Origin: Candidatus Venteria ishoeyi
Lineage (GTDB): Bacteria; Pseudomonadota; Gammaproteobacteria; Beggiatoales; Beggiatoaceae
Direction of reading: 5' to 3'
Length of the DNA: 51,113 nt
Assembly: GCF_030378065.1 (NCBI RefSeq)
Contig: NZ_JAUCGJ010000018.1
Coordinates: 1 to 51,113 of the forward strand
In this document: in pieces, positions 44,518-51,113 of the stretch
Position numbering within the stretch: position 1 is the first letter of the stretch
How the letters are laid out: each line of letters opens with the position of its first letter
The notes under the pieces: generated by a model
The model's database searches: none
Told to the model about the DNA's origin: nothing
The model's input: the letters and a program-made list of their open reading frames with translations, nothing else
Position numbers and translations under genes: made by a program

Positions 44518-44587
44518 GTCATTCCCGTGTAGACGGGAATCCAGCCCTCGTGAACAGCGATTGGATACCTGCCTGCGCAGGTATGAC
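44518..44587. repeat. dRS3-like inverted repeat element
   Basis: The sequence starts GTCATTCCC and ends in GTATGAC, with ATTCCC-N8-GGGAAT at 44521-44540 and CCTGCCTGCGCAGG near 44568-44581. The ATTCCC-N8-GGGAAT pattern is that of the dRS3 repeats described in Neisseria. Related repeats are widespread in proteobacteria. It lies upstream of the TPR gene. Confidence 0.65.
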
Positions 44588-44730
44588 ATTAATAGAATGT
44601 TTTTGTCGATTTCAAAGTGGATGGGGTTTATCAATTTTATTTTCCATGCACAAGGTTAAAACCTTCGCCTTTCAGGCGAATAGATTTATCTCTAATGTTT
44701 AACGGTAAAACTTAAAATATGGGTTTTAGC

Positions 44731-44930
44731 ACTAACACCCCAAAGGGGTATTTTAATATAGCTTGGGGCAACGCCCCAAGGTAGAGAATGATATGTTTAC
44801 GCCCTGAAAGGGCAGGTTAAAATGATTGCAATATTTTAATTTGCCCTTTCAGGGCGTGAATGGCACGGATACAATTCCAGGGGTGTTACCCCTGGCTATA
44901 TTAATGCGCCCCGTTGGGGCTAAACAACAA
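44731..44930. repeat. Two-armed inverted repeat, about 95 bp per arm, with nested hairpins
   Basis: The left arm (44731-44823) and right arm (44837-44930) are imperfect inverted partners around GATTGCAAT. Each arm contains three hairpins: CCCC/GGGG, TTGGGGC/GCCCCAA (right arm CCAGGGG/CCCCTGG) and GCCCT/AGGGC. Many differences between the arms preserve the individual hairpin stems. Confidence 0.75.
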
Positions 44931-44975
44931 GGCTTGTCCGCCCTGTATCCCGGCTTTCAGCCACCAAATGCTCTA

Positions 44976-45000
44976 ACCCACCCGTCTTTTAGCGGGTGGT
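44976..45000 (+). terminator. Terminator-like hairpin
   Basis: ACCCACCCG and CGGGTGGT pair around TCTTTTAG and are followed by TTGTTTAGTTT on the plus strand. No plus-strand gene ends nearby, so it may be part of the repeat field. Confidence 0.45.
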
Positions 45001-45020
45001 TGTTTAGTTTGATGGAATTT

Positions 45021-45056
45021 AGACCTTCCAGGTTTTAAAAACCTGGAAGGTCTTTT
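45021..45056. terminator. Strong intrinsic-terminator-like hairpin
   Basis: AGACCTTCCAGGTTTT and AAAACCTGGAAGGTCT form a long perfect stem followed by TTTT on the plus strand. It lies about 115 bases beyond the torD stop on the minus strand, where the other arm gives AAAAGACC. The same sequence occurs as a dispersed repeat in many bacteria. Confidence 0.6.
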
Positions 45057-45108
45057 AAGTAAATCCCCGTCATTATAATGTTGGCGATGCAATTGGTAAA
45101 TGCTTTAC

Positions 45109-45138
45109 GGATAACACCCCTTCGCAGGGGTGTTATCC
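45109..45138. terminator. Hairpin downstream of torD
   Basis: GGATAACACCCCT and AGGGGTGTTATCC pair around TCGC, 34 bases after the torD-like stop on the minus strand. It matches the hairpin at 32081-32108 except in the loop. Confidence 0.5.
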
Positions 45139-45171
45139 GTTGGCTTTCCAGGAAATTAATTATCTGAAAAA

Positions 45172-45888
45172 CTATAGATTTGCTTCACAGCTTTGAATAT
45201 TGACATTATGCGCCTGTTCCGGCTTAGGTTCAGGCACGCTGCGCGGCATGTCTAACAAAGCTTCCAACACATCGCGCAGTTGTTCGAGGTAAGAGGCTGT
45301 CAGCAAGGCCAGCCCGGCGTAATAGGCGGTTGCCGCACGTTGACTGACGCGACTGGCAAAATCTTTAATCCAAAGCAGCAGATGTTCATCCAGAAATTGT
45401 GCAATCTGGCGCAGATTTTCTGTTGCATCATCCTGGCTCAATAAATAACTGATAAATTGTAGCTGACAGACCAGATGATCATCGGGTCTTAGACGCCAAT
45501 TTTCGACCTGCAAACCATATTGTTTATACCAGTCTCTGACCTGGAACATCGGTTGCTGACGCATCAGCCCTTCTTCATCCAGCCACACCGACTCACAGGG
45601 CGATGCCTGAATCGCGTGGTTAAGATAAATAGCGGCAAAATCTGCGGCTAACTCATCAAGTTGATTTTGTGTTACGGGCTGTTTCAACTCAGCCAGCGCC
45701 TCCGCCATAAAATCCAGACATTGATGCTGGGTTTTATCTACAAATTGCAAACCTAAGTGATGTGGAAAAGAAAATTGCTGCAATGATTTAAGTAAATCTG
45801 CTTTAGGCTCACTATCATGCAGTAAGACCAGCAAATTCACATCCGCCAGAATACTGTCCCGCCATTGTTTTGTTTGCATATTAGTCAT
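45172..45888 (-). CDS. TorD/DmsD-family chaperone
   Basis: 238 residues. TorD-family proteins bind the TAT signal of molybdoenzymes and help cofactor insertion in the cytoplasm. The ATG at 45888 has AAGGA 7 bases upstream and overlaps the ferredoxin stop; a longer frame from 45921 lies inside that gene. Family features: all-helical, the region QLDELAADFAAIYLNHAIQASPCESVWLDEEGLMRQQPMFQVRDWY with the PxxSVWLDExGL signature, then RPDDHLVCQLQFISYLL. It is the last gene of the molybdoenzyme operon. A substrate-specific chaperone for the enzyme at 46600-49149 is the obvious role. Confidence 0.85.
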   Translation of the reverse strand: MTNMQTKQWRDSILADVNLLVLLHDSEPKADLLKSLQQFSFPHHLGLQFVDKTQHQCLDFMAEALAELKQPVTQNQLDELAADFAAIYLNHAIQASPCESVWLDEEGLMRQQPMFQVRDWYKQYGLQVENWRLRPDDHLVCQLQFISYLLSQDDATENLRQIAQFLDEHLLLWIKDFASRVSQRAATAYYAGLALLTASYLEQLRDVLEALLDMPRSVPEPKPEQAHNVNIQSCEANL

Positions 45889-46585
45889 CCACACGTCCTT
45901 TGGCATGAGGCACAAAGACAATTGAAGGATTGGTCAATTCCGGGCTGGCCATATTTTTGACCTGACGTACCGGTTTGTCCCCCGGCCCTAAGGCTTTGGT
46001 GGGAAAATTGCCTTCCCGCAATTTATCTATCGGGCCAATATCCAGCACCCGCATCATGCAGGCCATCACGCAATAAGGATGACGTCCGGCTTCCAGTTCG
46101 TCAATACATAAGTTACATTTTTTCACCAGACCGTCTTCCGGGTCAAACTGCGGCGCGCCATAAGGACAAGCCGCTTCACAGCGGCGACAGCCAATGCACA
46201 GCGTGGAATCAATATCCACCACACCATTATCCTGACGTTTAAAAATAGCCCCGGTCGGACAAGTTGGCAGACAGGCCGGTTCCGCGCAGTGATTGCAGGA
46301 CATATTAACCTTGTATGCAAACACATCAGGGAAGCTGCCACCTTCCACATACATGACGCGGCGAAAACGTGGCCCTGCGTTCAACCCGTTTTTGTCTTTA
46401 CAGGCAATTTCACAGGCTCTACAGCCAATACAGTCTACATTATTATGAATAAACCCCACCTGCATTTCAGCTTGCACCGGCGTATAGTTGACCCGCTCGC
46501 GTTTGGTGGTTTTAATCGCTTGTTTAACCCGCTCCGCATCTTCTGCCGTTTGTACGTTGGGGTTATTTTTGGGAATTGTTGCCAT
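45881..46585 (-). CDS. Four-cluster ferredoxin subunit of the molybdoenzyme (DmsB-like)
   Basis: 234 residues. Sixteen cysteines form four [4Fe-4S] motifs: CIGCRACEIAC, CNHCAEPACLPTC, CIGCRRCEAAC, and CNLCIDELEAGRHPYCVMAC. This is the DmsB/NrfC/PhsB type electron-transfer subunit that passes electrons between the catalytic subunit and a quinone-linked or haem partner. The ATG at 46585 has AGGAG 8 bases upstream; the GTG just before it is less likely. There is no TAT signal, so it would be exported bound to the catalytic subunit. It overlaps torD and follows the catalytic gene by 14 bases. Confidence 0.92.
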   Translation of the reverse strand: MATIPKNNPNVQTAEDAERVKQAIKTTKRERVNYTPVQAEMQVGFIHNNVDCIGCRACEIACKDKNGLNAGPRFRRVMYVEGGSFPDVFAYKVNMSCNHCAEPACLPTCPTGAIFKRQDNGVVDIDSTLCIGCRRCEAACPYGAPQFDPEDGLVKKCNLCIDELEAGRHPYCVMACMMRVLDIGPIDKLREGNFPTKALGPGDKPVRQVKNMASPELTNPSIVFVPHAKGRVDD

Positions 46586-46599
46586 CACTTAATCTCCTG

Positions 46600-49149
46600 T
46601 TAATAATCCCTTCTGAACACATGGCTGCGCGCAGTTTTTTGTTTGTCCCAACCGGGTCGGTGGGTGCGACCATTGGTGGCTTTGCGCAGGTTGACCAGAA
46701 TCGTGTTATAAGCAAAGCCTCCTGCCGGACTGGGTTCATCCAGCGTCAGAAAATCGGGATTGCCAGCGCGATCCCAACCGTCCTCGTCCAGGTCCATCCA
46801 GGCCCCTTCATAGACAATAACAACACCGGGCATACAACGTTCGGTGGTAAAAGCCGGTAAGACAATGCCGCCGCGATCATTCCACACTTCCAGAGTATCG
46901 CCGGTTTTAATGCCCAGGCGTTTGGCATCGGAGGCGTTGAGGGTAATTTCCTGAGTATAAGTTTCCCGCAACCAGGGAATGTTGTGGAAAATGGAATGGG
47001 TACGCCAGCGCGGATGCGGCGTAATCATGTGGAAAGGGAATTTCTGGGTTTTGGGACTATTTAAGGATTCCCACGGCTCAATCCATTTGGGAATTGCCGG
47101 GATATAATAGCCATATTGAGTCTTAGTCCAGTCTTTAGTTTGCGCCAGGGTACTGGAGAAAATTTCAATTTTGCCAGAGGGTGTGCTCCAGGCCACGCCT
47201 TTTTCGATATTATCCTGGAAAGCGACATGCGGACGCGGCAGCTTGAATTTATACACACCACGTTTTTTGAACTCTTCCCAGGGCATGGTGACATGCTGGT
47301 GATGCATGACCTTATTCACCCACCATTCGCGTAAATAGCTTTCATCCACAGCATCGTTATGATGGAAATAATTGCGGTTGGCTTTGGGATTAAAACGCTC
47401 GCCAAAACCCAGACGATAAGCCAGTTCGGTAAAGACCTGAAGGTCGGTTTTAGATTCCCCCAAAGGTTCAATAACCTTGGGCCGGTGAATGTAATAATGC
47501 CCTTTATACCAGGGCAGCGCGACATCATGACGCTCGAAATGGGTGGCAATCGGCAGCAGCACGTCCGCCCATAATCCTGATGGGGTGATGGTGGAATCCA
47601 TGCACACCACCATATCGAGTTTTTTGATGGCAGCAATTTCTTTATTGATATTGGTCAACTGGTTAAACCAGTCAGAACCCTGCCAGAAAATGCCACGAAT
47701 ATTTGGTGGTACGCCATCACGTTCATCATTGCGCGGCCATAAGCCGATCTCTTCACGTTTTACATTGGGATAATTTAAGACACAGTGCGCCCAGCGGTCA
47801 GACTTGATAGAGGCGTACCAGACATTGGCAAATTCATCATAAGGATAGGCAATGCCTTCCGCGTGCCAAGCCTTACCCACGCCTTCCGCGCAACCGCCAA
47901 GTTTGCCGATATTACCGGTCATGGCCTGCAATGCCGCCGCCATGCGGTTATATTGCTCGCCATAAGCATTACGTCCCGGTGCCCAGGAGGCTTTTAATGC
48001 CGCTGGTTTGGTGGTCGCGTACATATGCGCGAGCTTGATAATATCTTTGGCAGGCACGCCGCAAATATCTGCGGCCCATTCCGGGGTTTTTGCTACGCCA
48101 TCAGAGCGCCCGGAAATATAATCTTTGAAACTTTCCTGACCATGCGCCCAATGCGGCATGGTGCCGGGGTCCATGCCCTGTACAAAACGGTTAATAAATT
48201 GCTGGTCTTGCAGATTGTTGGCAAAAATATAATACGCCATTCCCGCCATCATTGCGGCATCGGTATTGGGCCGAATGGGAATCCACCAGGCATCATAACT
48301 TGAAGCAGAATCGGTGTGCTGTGGATCAATCACCACAAATTTACAGCCCTTTTGCTTAGCCATGCGCATGTAATAGAAGGTATTACCGCCGTGGAAAGTA
48401 TAAGCCGGGTTCCAGCCCCACATAATAATCAGTTTGGAATGGGCAAAGGTATCATCTTCATTACCATCTTCAATGGTGCCGAAGGTGGTGCGGGAACTGA
48501 ATGTGGTTGCCTGATACGAGGGGACTGACCAGGAATTGGTGCGGCAGCCATACATGCCCAGGAAACGCCCCAGCAAGCCTTCAATCTGGTCAGACTTGTG
48601 CAACACGCCATAAGAAGCGCCAGCATAACTTTGATCCAATAAGGCCGTCGGGCCGTATTTTGCTTTTAATTCTTCCATACGCTGCGCAACCATGCCCAAC
48701 GCCTCATCCCAGGAAGCGCGCTTGAACTTGCCTTCACCACGCGCGCCCACCCGTATCATGGGATATAACAGGCGCTCGGCGGAATACAGTCGGGAACGAT
48801 AAGAACGCCCGCGCAAACAGGCGCGCAGTTGCGGCTCTTCAAAGGTGTCCTTGCCAAAAGCGCCACCTTGTTGATAACGCCCGTCATCAGAAGACAGGCG
48901 TACAATCACATCCCCTTTTTTATGCGCAACCAGCATATGACGCGAGCCACAGTTATGCGCGCAACTGGTCACCACCGTTTCCAACTCATCATCACGGGGA
49001 TAGGGTTCGTATGCAAAGGCTTTGGCGGGTTCCGGTTTCAAGCCTAAACTCACCGCCGCGCCAGCGGCTGCTGAGGTTTTTAAAAAGTCACGTCGATTAA
49101 TATTTAAGCTGTCTTGCAGCAATGCTAATTTTTCATTGGAAAAACTCAT
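46600..49149 (-). CDS. DMSO-reductase-family molybdopterin oxidoreductase, catalytic subunit
   Basis: 849 residues. TAT signal NINRRDFLKTSAAAGAAVS near residues 17-35, so it acts in the periplasm. The FS0 iron-sulfur motif is SCAHNCGSRHMLVAH: Cys63, Cys67, then His71 where DmsA has its third Cys, and the fourth Cys at 111 in LRACLRGRS. Molybdopterin binding follows as MWGWNPAYTFHGGNTF, VVIDPQHTDSAS, FWQGSDWFNQL and the C-terminal HMITPHPRWRTHSIFHN. The family includes DMSO, selenate, tetrathionate and related reductases and dehydrogenases; the substrate cannot be assigned. A pentaheme cytochrome lies upstream, a ferredoxin and TorD chaperone downstream. Confidence 0.9.
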   Translation of the reverse strand: MSFSNEKLALLQDSLNINRRDFLKTSAAAGAAVSLGLKPEPAKAFAYEPYPRDDELETVVTSCAHNCGSRHMLVAHKKGDVIVRLSSDDGRYQQGGAFGKDTFEEPQLRACLRGRSYRSRLYSAERLLYPMIRVGARGEGKFKRASWDEALGMVAQRMEELKAKYGPTALLDQSYAGASYGVLHKSDQIEGLLGRFLGMYGCRTNSWSVPSYQATTFSSRTTFGTIEDGNEDDTFAHSKLIIMWGWNPAYTFHGGNTFYYMRMAKQKGCKFVVIDPQHTDSASSYDAWWIPIRPNTDAAMMAGMAYYIFANNLQDQQFINRFVQGMDPGTMPHWAHGQESFKDYISGRSDGVAKTPEWAADICGVPAKDIIKLAHMYATTKPAALKASWAPGRNAYGEQYNRMAAALQAMTGNIGKLGGCAEGVGKAWHAEGIAYPYDEFANVWYASIKSDRWAHCVLNYPNVKREEIGLWPRNDERDGVPPNIRGIFWQGSDWFNQLTNINKEIAAIKKLDMVVCMDSTITPSGLWADVLLPIATHFERHDVALPWYKGHYYIHRPKVIEPLGESKTDLQVFTELAYRLGFGERFNPKANRNYFHHNDAVDESYLREWWVNKVMHHQHVTMPWEEFKKRGVYKFKLPRPHVAFQDNIEKGVAWSTPSGKIEIFSSTLAQTKDWTKTQYGYYIPAIPKWIEPWESLNSPKTQKFPFHMITPHPRWRTHSIFHNIPWLRETYTQEITLNASDAKRLGIKTGDTLEVWNDRGGIVLPAFTTERCMPGVVIVYEGAWMDLDEDGWDRAGNPDFLTLDEPSPAGGFAYNTILVNLRKATNGRTHRPGWDKQKTARSHVFRRDY

Positions 49150-49187
49150 GCCGGGATTCCTTTATTCTTGGAGTTGCGTAACATCAG

Positions 49188-49964
49188 TTATTTTGCCGCA
49201 GTCTGCTTAGGCAGGCGAAAACGCGGTTCAGACTCAGTTGGACGATTTTTTGCCCACTCCGGCACTTCAGCACCGACACCGGGCCAAGCATGGCGCGGAT
49301 AAGGGTAGGCAACCCGATACCAGGCACGTCCACCATGACAACCATAACAGGCATCTGGACTTTCTTTTGCCGCAGCTTCAATGGCCTCTGCATTTAAGTA
49401 ATTGACCTGATGGCGCACAGAGCGAATCACTGTGTGACAAGTCATACAGGTTGTAAACAGTTTATGAGATTCTGGCCAGGGAGAAGGCAATCCCATGACC
49501 TGGTAATTCATCTGTCCGTGACATTTTAAGCAGGTGGTCTCTGGATTGACTGTTTTTCGTAAACTAAAACCCGCATTAGAATTTGTTGGGGGAACCGGGG
49601 CTGCTTCACGGGGATCATGACCCTGATGACAGGTATTGCACTTCAGGTTCATCAATTTTTTAGCTAAGGGCGTAACTAGATGACGGCGGTGAAAGGTTTC
49701 CTGCTCACCTTGATAAACTTCCAGGGTTTGATACCAGGCCAGGCTATCTTTTGCTTTAACGCCTGCGGGGGATTCAGGTTTGACTTTGGATTCAATAATT
49801 TCCTGGTGGCAAGCCAGACATTGTTCATCTTTGGCAGTATCAATAGCGGGTTTGAAATGGATGGGATGCCAACGCGCACTTTCATAATCCATATCCTGTG
49901 CATAAACATTCCAGCCTAAACTTTGGCAAACCAGCACTGCCCAGACAGTAAAAGATTTTTGCAT
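49188..49964 (-). CDS. Pentaheme cytochrome c, periplasmic
   Basis: 258 residues. Signal peptide about 1-22 (ending WNVYAQ). Five CxxCH haem sites: CLACH at 49, CNTCH at 109, CLKCH at 145, CMTCH at 173 and CYGCH at 206. The spacing is irregular, unlike NapB, NrfB or cytochrome c3, so the class is not named. It is encoded directly upstream of the molybdoenzyme with AAGGAGAA before its start, and most likely is the periplasmic electron partner linking that enzyme to the respiratory chain. No membrane-anchor subunit (DmsC/NrfD-like) occurs in the operon as far as the window shows. Confidence 0.88.
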   Translation of the reverse strand: MQKSFTVWAVLVCQSLGWNVYAQDMDYESARWHPIHFKPAIDTAKDEQCLACHQEIIESKVKPESPAGVKAKDSLAWYQTLEVYQGEQETFHRRHLVTPLAKKLMNLKCNTCHQGHDPREAAPVPPTNSNAGFSLRKTVNPETTCLKCHGQMNYQVMGLPSPWPESHKLFTTCMTCHTVIRSVRHQVNYLNAEAIEAAAKESPDACYGCHGGRAWYRVAYPYPRHAWPGVGAEVPEWAKNRPTESEPRFRLPKQTAAK

Positions 49965-49991
49965 ATTTATTCTCCTTGGCTGGGTAAAACA

Positions 49992-50056
49992 GCGCTTCCT
50001 TATAAGAAGGAGCCTGGAGGAAGCGCAAAAGGCTTGCAGGTGAGCAAACCTGCAAG
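49992..50056 (-). terminator. Two hairpins between the Met/Gly gene and the cytochrome gene
   Basis: A perfect 9-bp stem CTTGCAGGT/ACCTGCAAG (50033-50056) is followed on the minus strand by CCTTTTGCGC, then a second perfect 9-bp stem GCGCTTCCT/AGGAAGCGC (49992-50026). Both lie 75-140 bases past the stop of the repeat protein and just upstream of the cytochrome gene, so they could attenuate or process the transcript. Confidence 0.55.
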
Positions 50057-50130
50057 TTAGACAGGAGCCGGAACGAGAACCTTATAAAACAAGTTATTGC
50101 ATTGTTTTAGATCCCCGTCCCTGGCTTGTT

Positions 50131-51113
50131 TTATTTCATGCCGGACATACCGCTCATGCCGCCCATACCGGACATTCCACTCATGCCGCCCATGCCGGAC
50201 ATTCCGCTCATGCCACCCATGCCGGACATTCCGCCCATACCGGACATTCCACTCATGCCGCCCATGCCGGACATTCCGCTCATGCCGCCCATGCCAGACA
50301 TTCCGCCCATGCCGGACATACCGCTCATGCCGCCCATGCCGCCCATGCCGGACATTCCACTCATGCCGCCCATGCCGGACATTCCGCCCATGCCGGACAT
50401 GCCACTCATGCCTGTAGGAGGTCTCCAGTAGTAACCGCCCATGCCACCCATGCCGCCCATGCCGGACATGCCATGCATACCGGACATGCCGCCCATGCCA
50501 CCCATACCGGACATACCGCCCATGCCACCCATACCGGACATGCCACCCATGCCGCCCATACCGGACATGCCACCCATACCACCCATACCGCTCATGCCAG
50601 ACATATTACCGCTATAGACATAAGTTGTTGCCGGATAGAAATACATGTGACCATCAGGCGTAATATGGAAATAAGCGCGAGAGCTTGCAACACCACCACC
50701 GCCATAACCAGACATACCACTCATGCCGCCCATGCCAGACATACCGCCCATGCCGGACATACCGTGCATACCAGACATACCGCCCATGCCGGACATACCG
50801 CCCATGCCGGACATACCGCCCATGCCGGACATACCGCCCATGCCGGACATACCGCCCATGCCGTGCATACCGGACATGCCGTGCATACCAGACATACCGC
50901 CCATGCCACCCATGCCGGACATACCGCCCATACCACCCATGCCGGACATGCCACCCATGCCGCACATACCACTCATGCCGCCCATGCCGGACATACCACC
51001 CATGCCACCCATGCCGGACATACCACCCATGCCGCCCATACCGGACATGCCACCCATACCACCCATACCGCTCATGCCAGACATATTACCGCGATAGACA
51101 TAAGTTGTTGCCG
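50131..51113 (-). CDS. Met/Gly-repeat protein, 5' end outside the window
   Basis: The frame is open from the right edge of the window to TAA at 50131, so it is partial; codons before the ATG at 51084 read TTYVYRGN, matching an internal spacer. At least 325 residues of MSGMGGMGG-type repeats, roughly one Met every three residues. They are broken by one GYYWRPPTG and one spacer with SSRAYFHITPDGHMYFYP followed by ATTYVYSGN. The spacer recurs at the edge, so the protein is built of large blocks of at least 470 bases. Whether a signal peptide exists cannot be seen. Met-rich chains can bind Cu(I) or Ag(I) or scavenge oxidants; that is speculation. Confidence 0.7.
   Translation of the reverse strand, partial: ATTYVYRGNMSGMSGMGGMGGMSGMGGMGGMSGMGGMGGMSGMGGMSGMCGMGGMSGMGGMGGMSGMGGMGGMSGMHGMSGMHGMGGMSGMGGMSGMGGMSGMGGMSGMGGMSGMHGMSGMGGMSGMGGMSGMSGYGGGGVASSRAYFHITPDGHMYFYPATTYVYSGNMSGMSGMGGMGGMSGMGGMGGMSGMGGMGGMSGMGGMGGMSGMHGMSGMGGMGGMGGYYWRPPTGMSGMSGMGGMSGMGGMSGMSGMGGMGGMSGMSGMGGMSGMGGMSGMSGMGGMSGMSGMGGMSGMGGMSGMSGMGGMSGMSGMGGMSGMSGMK
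50137..51084. repeat. 9-bp based minisatellite (CATGCCGCC/CATACCGGA units)
   Basis: The coding region for the Met/Gly protein consists of 9-base units, CATGCCGCC, CATGCCGGA, CATTCCGCT, CATACCGCC and CATACCACC on the plus strand, arranged in higher-order blocks. About 125 bases at 50597-50720 interrupt the units. Every unit is three codons, so length changes keep frame. Confidence 0.9.

Larger units (their letters stand above)
44588..45171. other. Palindrome-rich intergenic region
   Basis: About 580 bases without a gene, between the TPR gene and torD. In order: hairpin TTCGCCT/AGGCGAA (44668-44684), the large nested inverted repeat (44731-44930), terminator-like hairpins at 44976-45000 and 45021-45056, and the repeated GGATAACACCCC hairpin at 45109-45138. 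Confidence 0.7.

Noticed and set aside
44451-44634. Upstream extension of the TPR gene to 44634
   Set aside because: It would translate the dRS3-like repeat. The ATG at 44451 places a normal signal peptide at the N-terminus.
50137-51084. Possible CRISPR array
   Set aside because: Unit length is 9 bp, there are no unique spacers of constant length, and the region is coding. The LRR array at 42733-43446 was rejected for the same reason.
50097-51097. Plus-strand frames rich in Pro-Met-Pro or Cys-Arg across the Met/Gly region
   Set aside because: They are antisense or frame-shifted copies of the 9-bp repeat, without start context. The minus-strand frame has the non-repeat spacers with ordinary protein character.

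Overview
The window reads as accessory-rich chromosome of a Gram-negative gammaproteobacterium of moderate GC. The support is lpxB, Pal-like and AsmA-like envelope proteins, a pcm-tolC pair, a split-alpha pntAAB transhydrogenase, PilT/PilU-type retraction ATPases, and a TAT-dependent molybdoenzyme with a TorD chaperone. The mixture of type IV pilus ATPases, CHAT, NACHT-LRR and KAP NTPases, many toxin-antitoxin modules and abundant hairpin repeats resembles filamentous sulfur bacteria (Thiotrichales/Beggiatoaceae). That placement is an inference from gene style, not proof.

Layout. 1-1.9 kb is a toxin-antitoxin (TA) island: RHH/PIN, a decayed second copy, and a small antitoxin/RelE pair. 2.0-6.1 kb (minus strand) is an envelope operon: Pal-like lipoprotein, a C-terminally short AsmA, and two paralogous double-thioredoxin periplasmic proteins. 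6.3-12.0 kb holds a proline-rich lipoprotein, a coiled-coil protein, two PilU-like ATPases and PilT. 12.1-20.5 kb (minus) holds a TPR-CHAT protein, a small exported protein, tolC, pcm, a DUF4124 protein and pntB/pntAb/pntAa. 20.5-25.8 kb (plus) holds lpxB, a PAS-GGDEF-EAL signalling protein and an orphan hypD. 25.9-28.4 kb (minus) pairs a GT-A-like protein with APS kinase. 28.8-32.0 kb (plus) pairs a DAACS symporter with a deacetylase-like exported protein. 32.1-36.4 kb holds a YkgJ-type cysteine-cluster protein, an MNT/HEPN TA pair lying between two hsdM 5' remnants, an unknown protein and a PhnD-like binding protein.

36.8-43.5 kb is the most striking block. It contains a recC remnant, a polytopic membrane protein with a hexanucleotide-encoded Ala/Val/Phe tract, and, divergently, a translationally coupled KAP NTPase and NACHT-LRR protein. 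This looks like a bacterial NLR-type defence locus. The LRR array is made of almost identical 22-residue units that differ mainly at the predicted concave-face positions. 43.5-45.1 kb holds a TPR protein and a dense field of palindromes. 45.2-51.1 kb (minus) encodes a Met/Gly repeat protein (cut by the window end), a pentaheme cytochrome c, a DMSO-reductase-family molybdoenzyme, its four-cluster ferredoxin and a TorD chaperone, presumably a periplasmic respiratory module without a visible membrane anchor.

A small non-coding element of about 160 bp occurs four times (10.7, 28.4, 33.2 and 36.4 kb). It has covarying terminal inverted repeats, a conserved central palindrome and, in every copy, a 3-bp TTA or TAA direct repeat at its ends. 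In one copy the empty target site can be reconstructed from a second hairpin repeat family elsewhere in the window.
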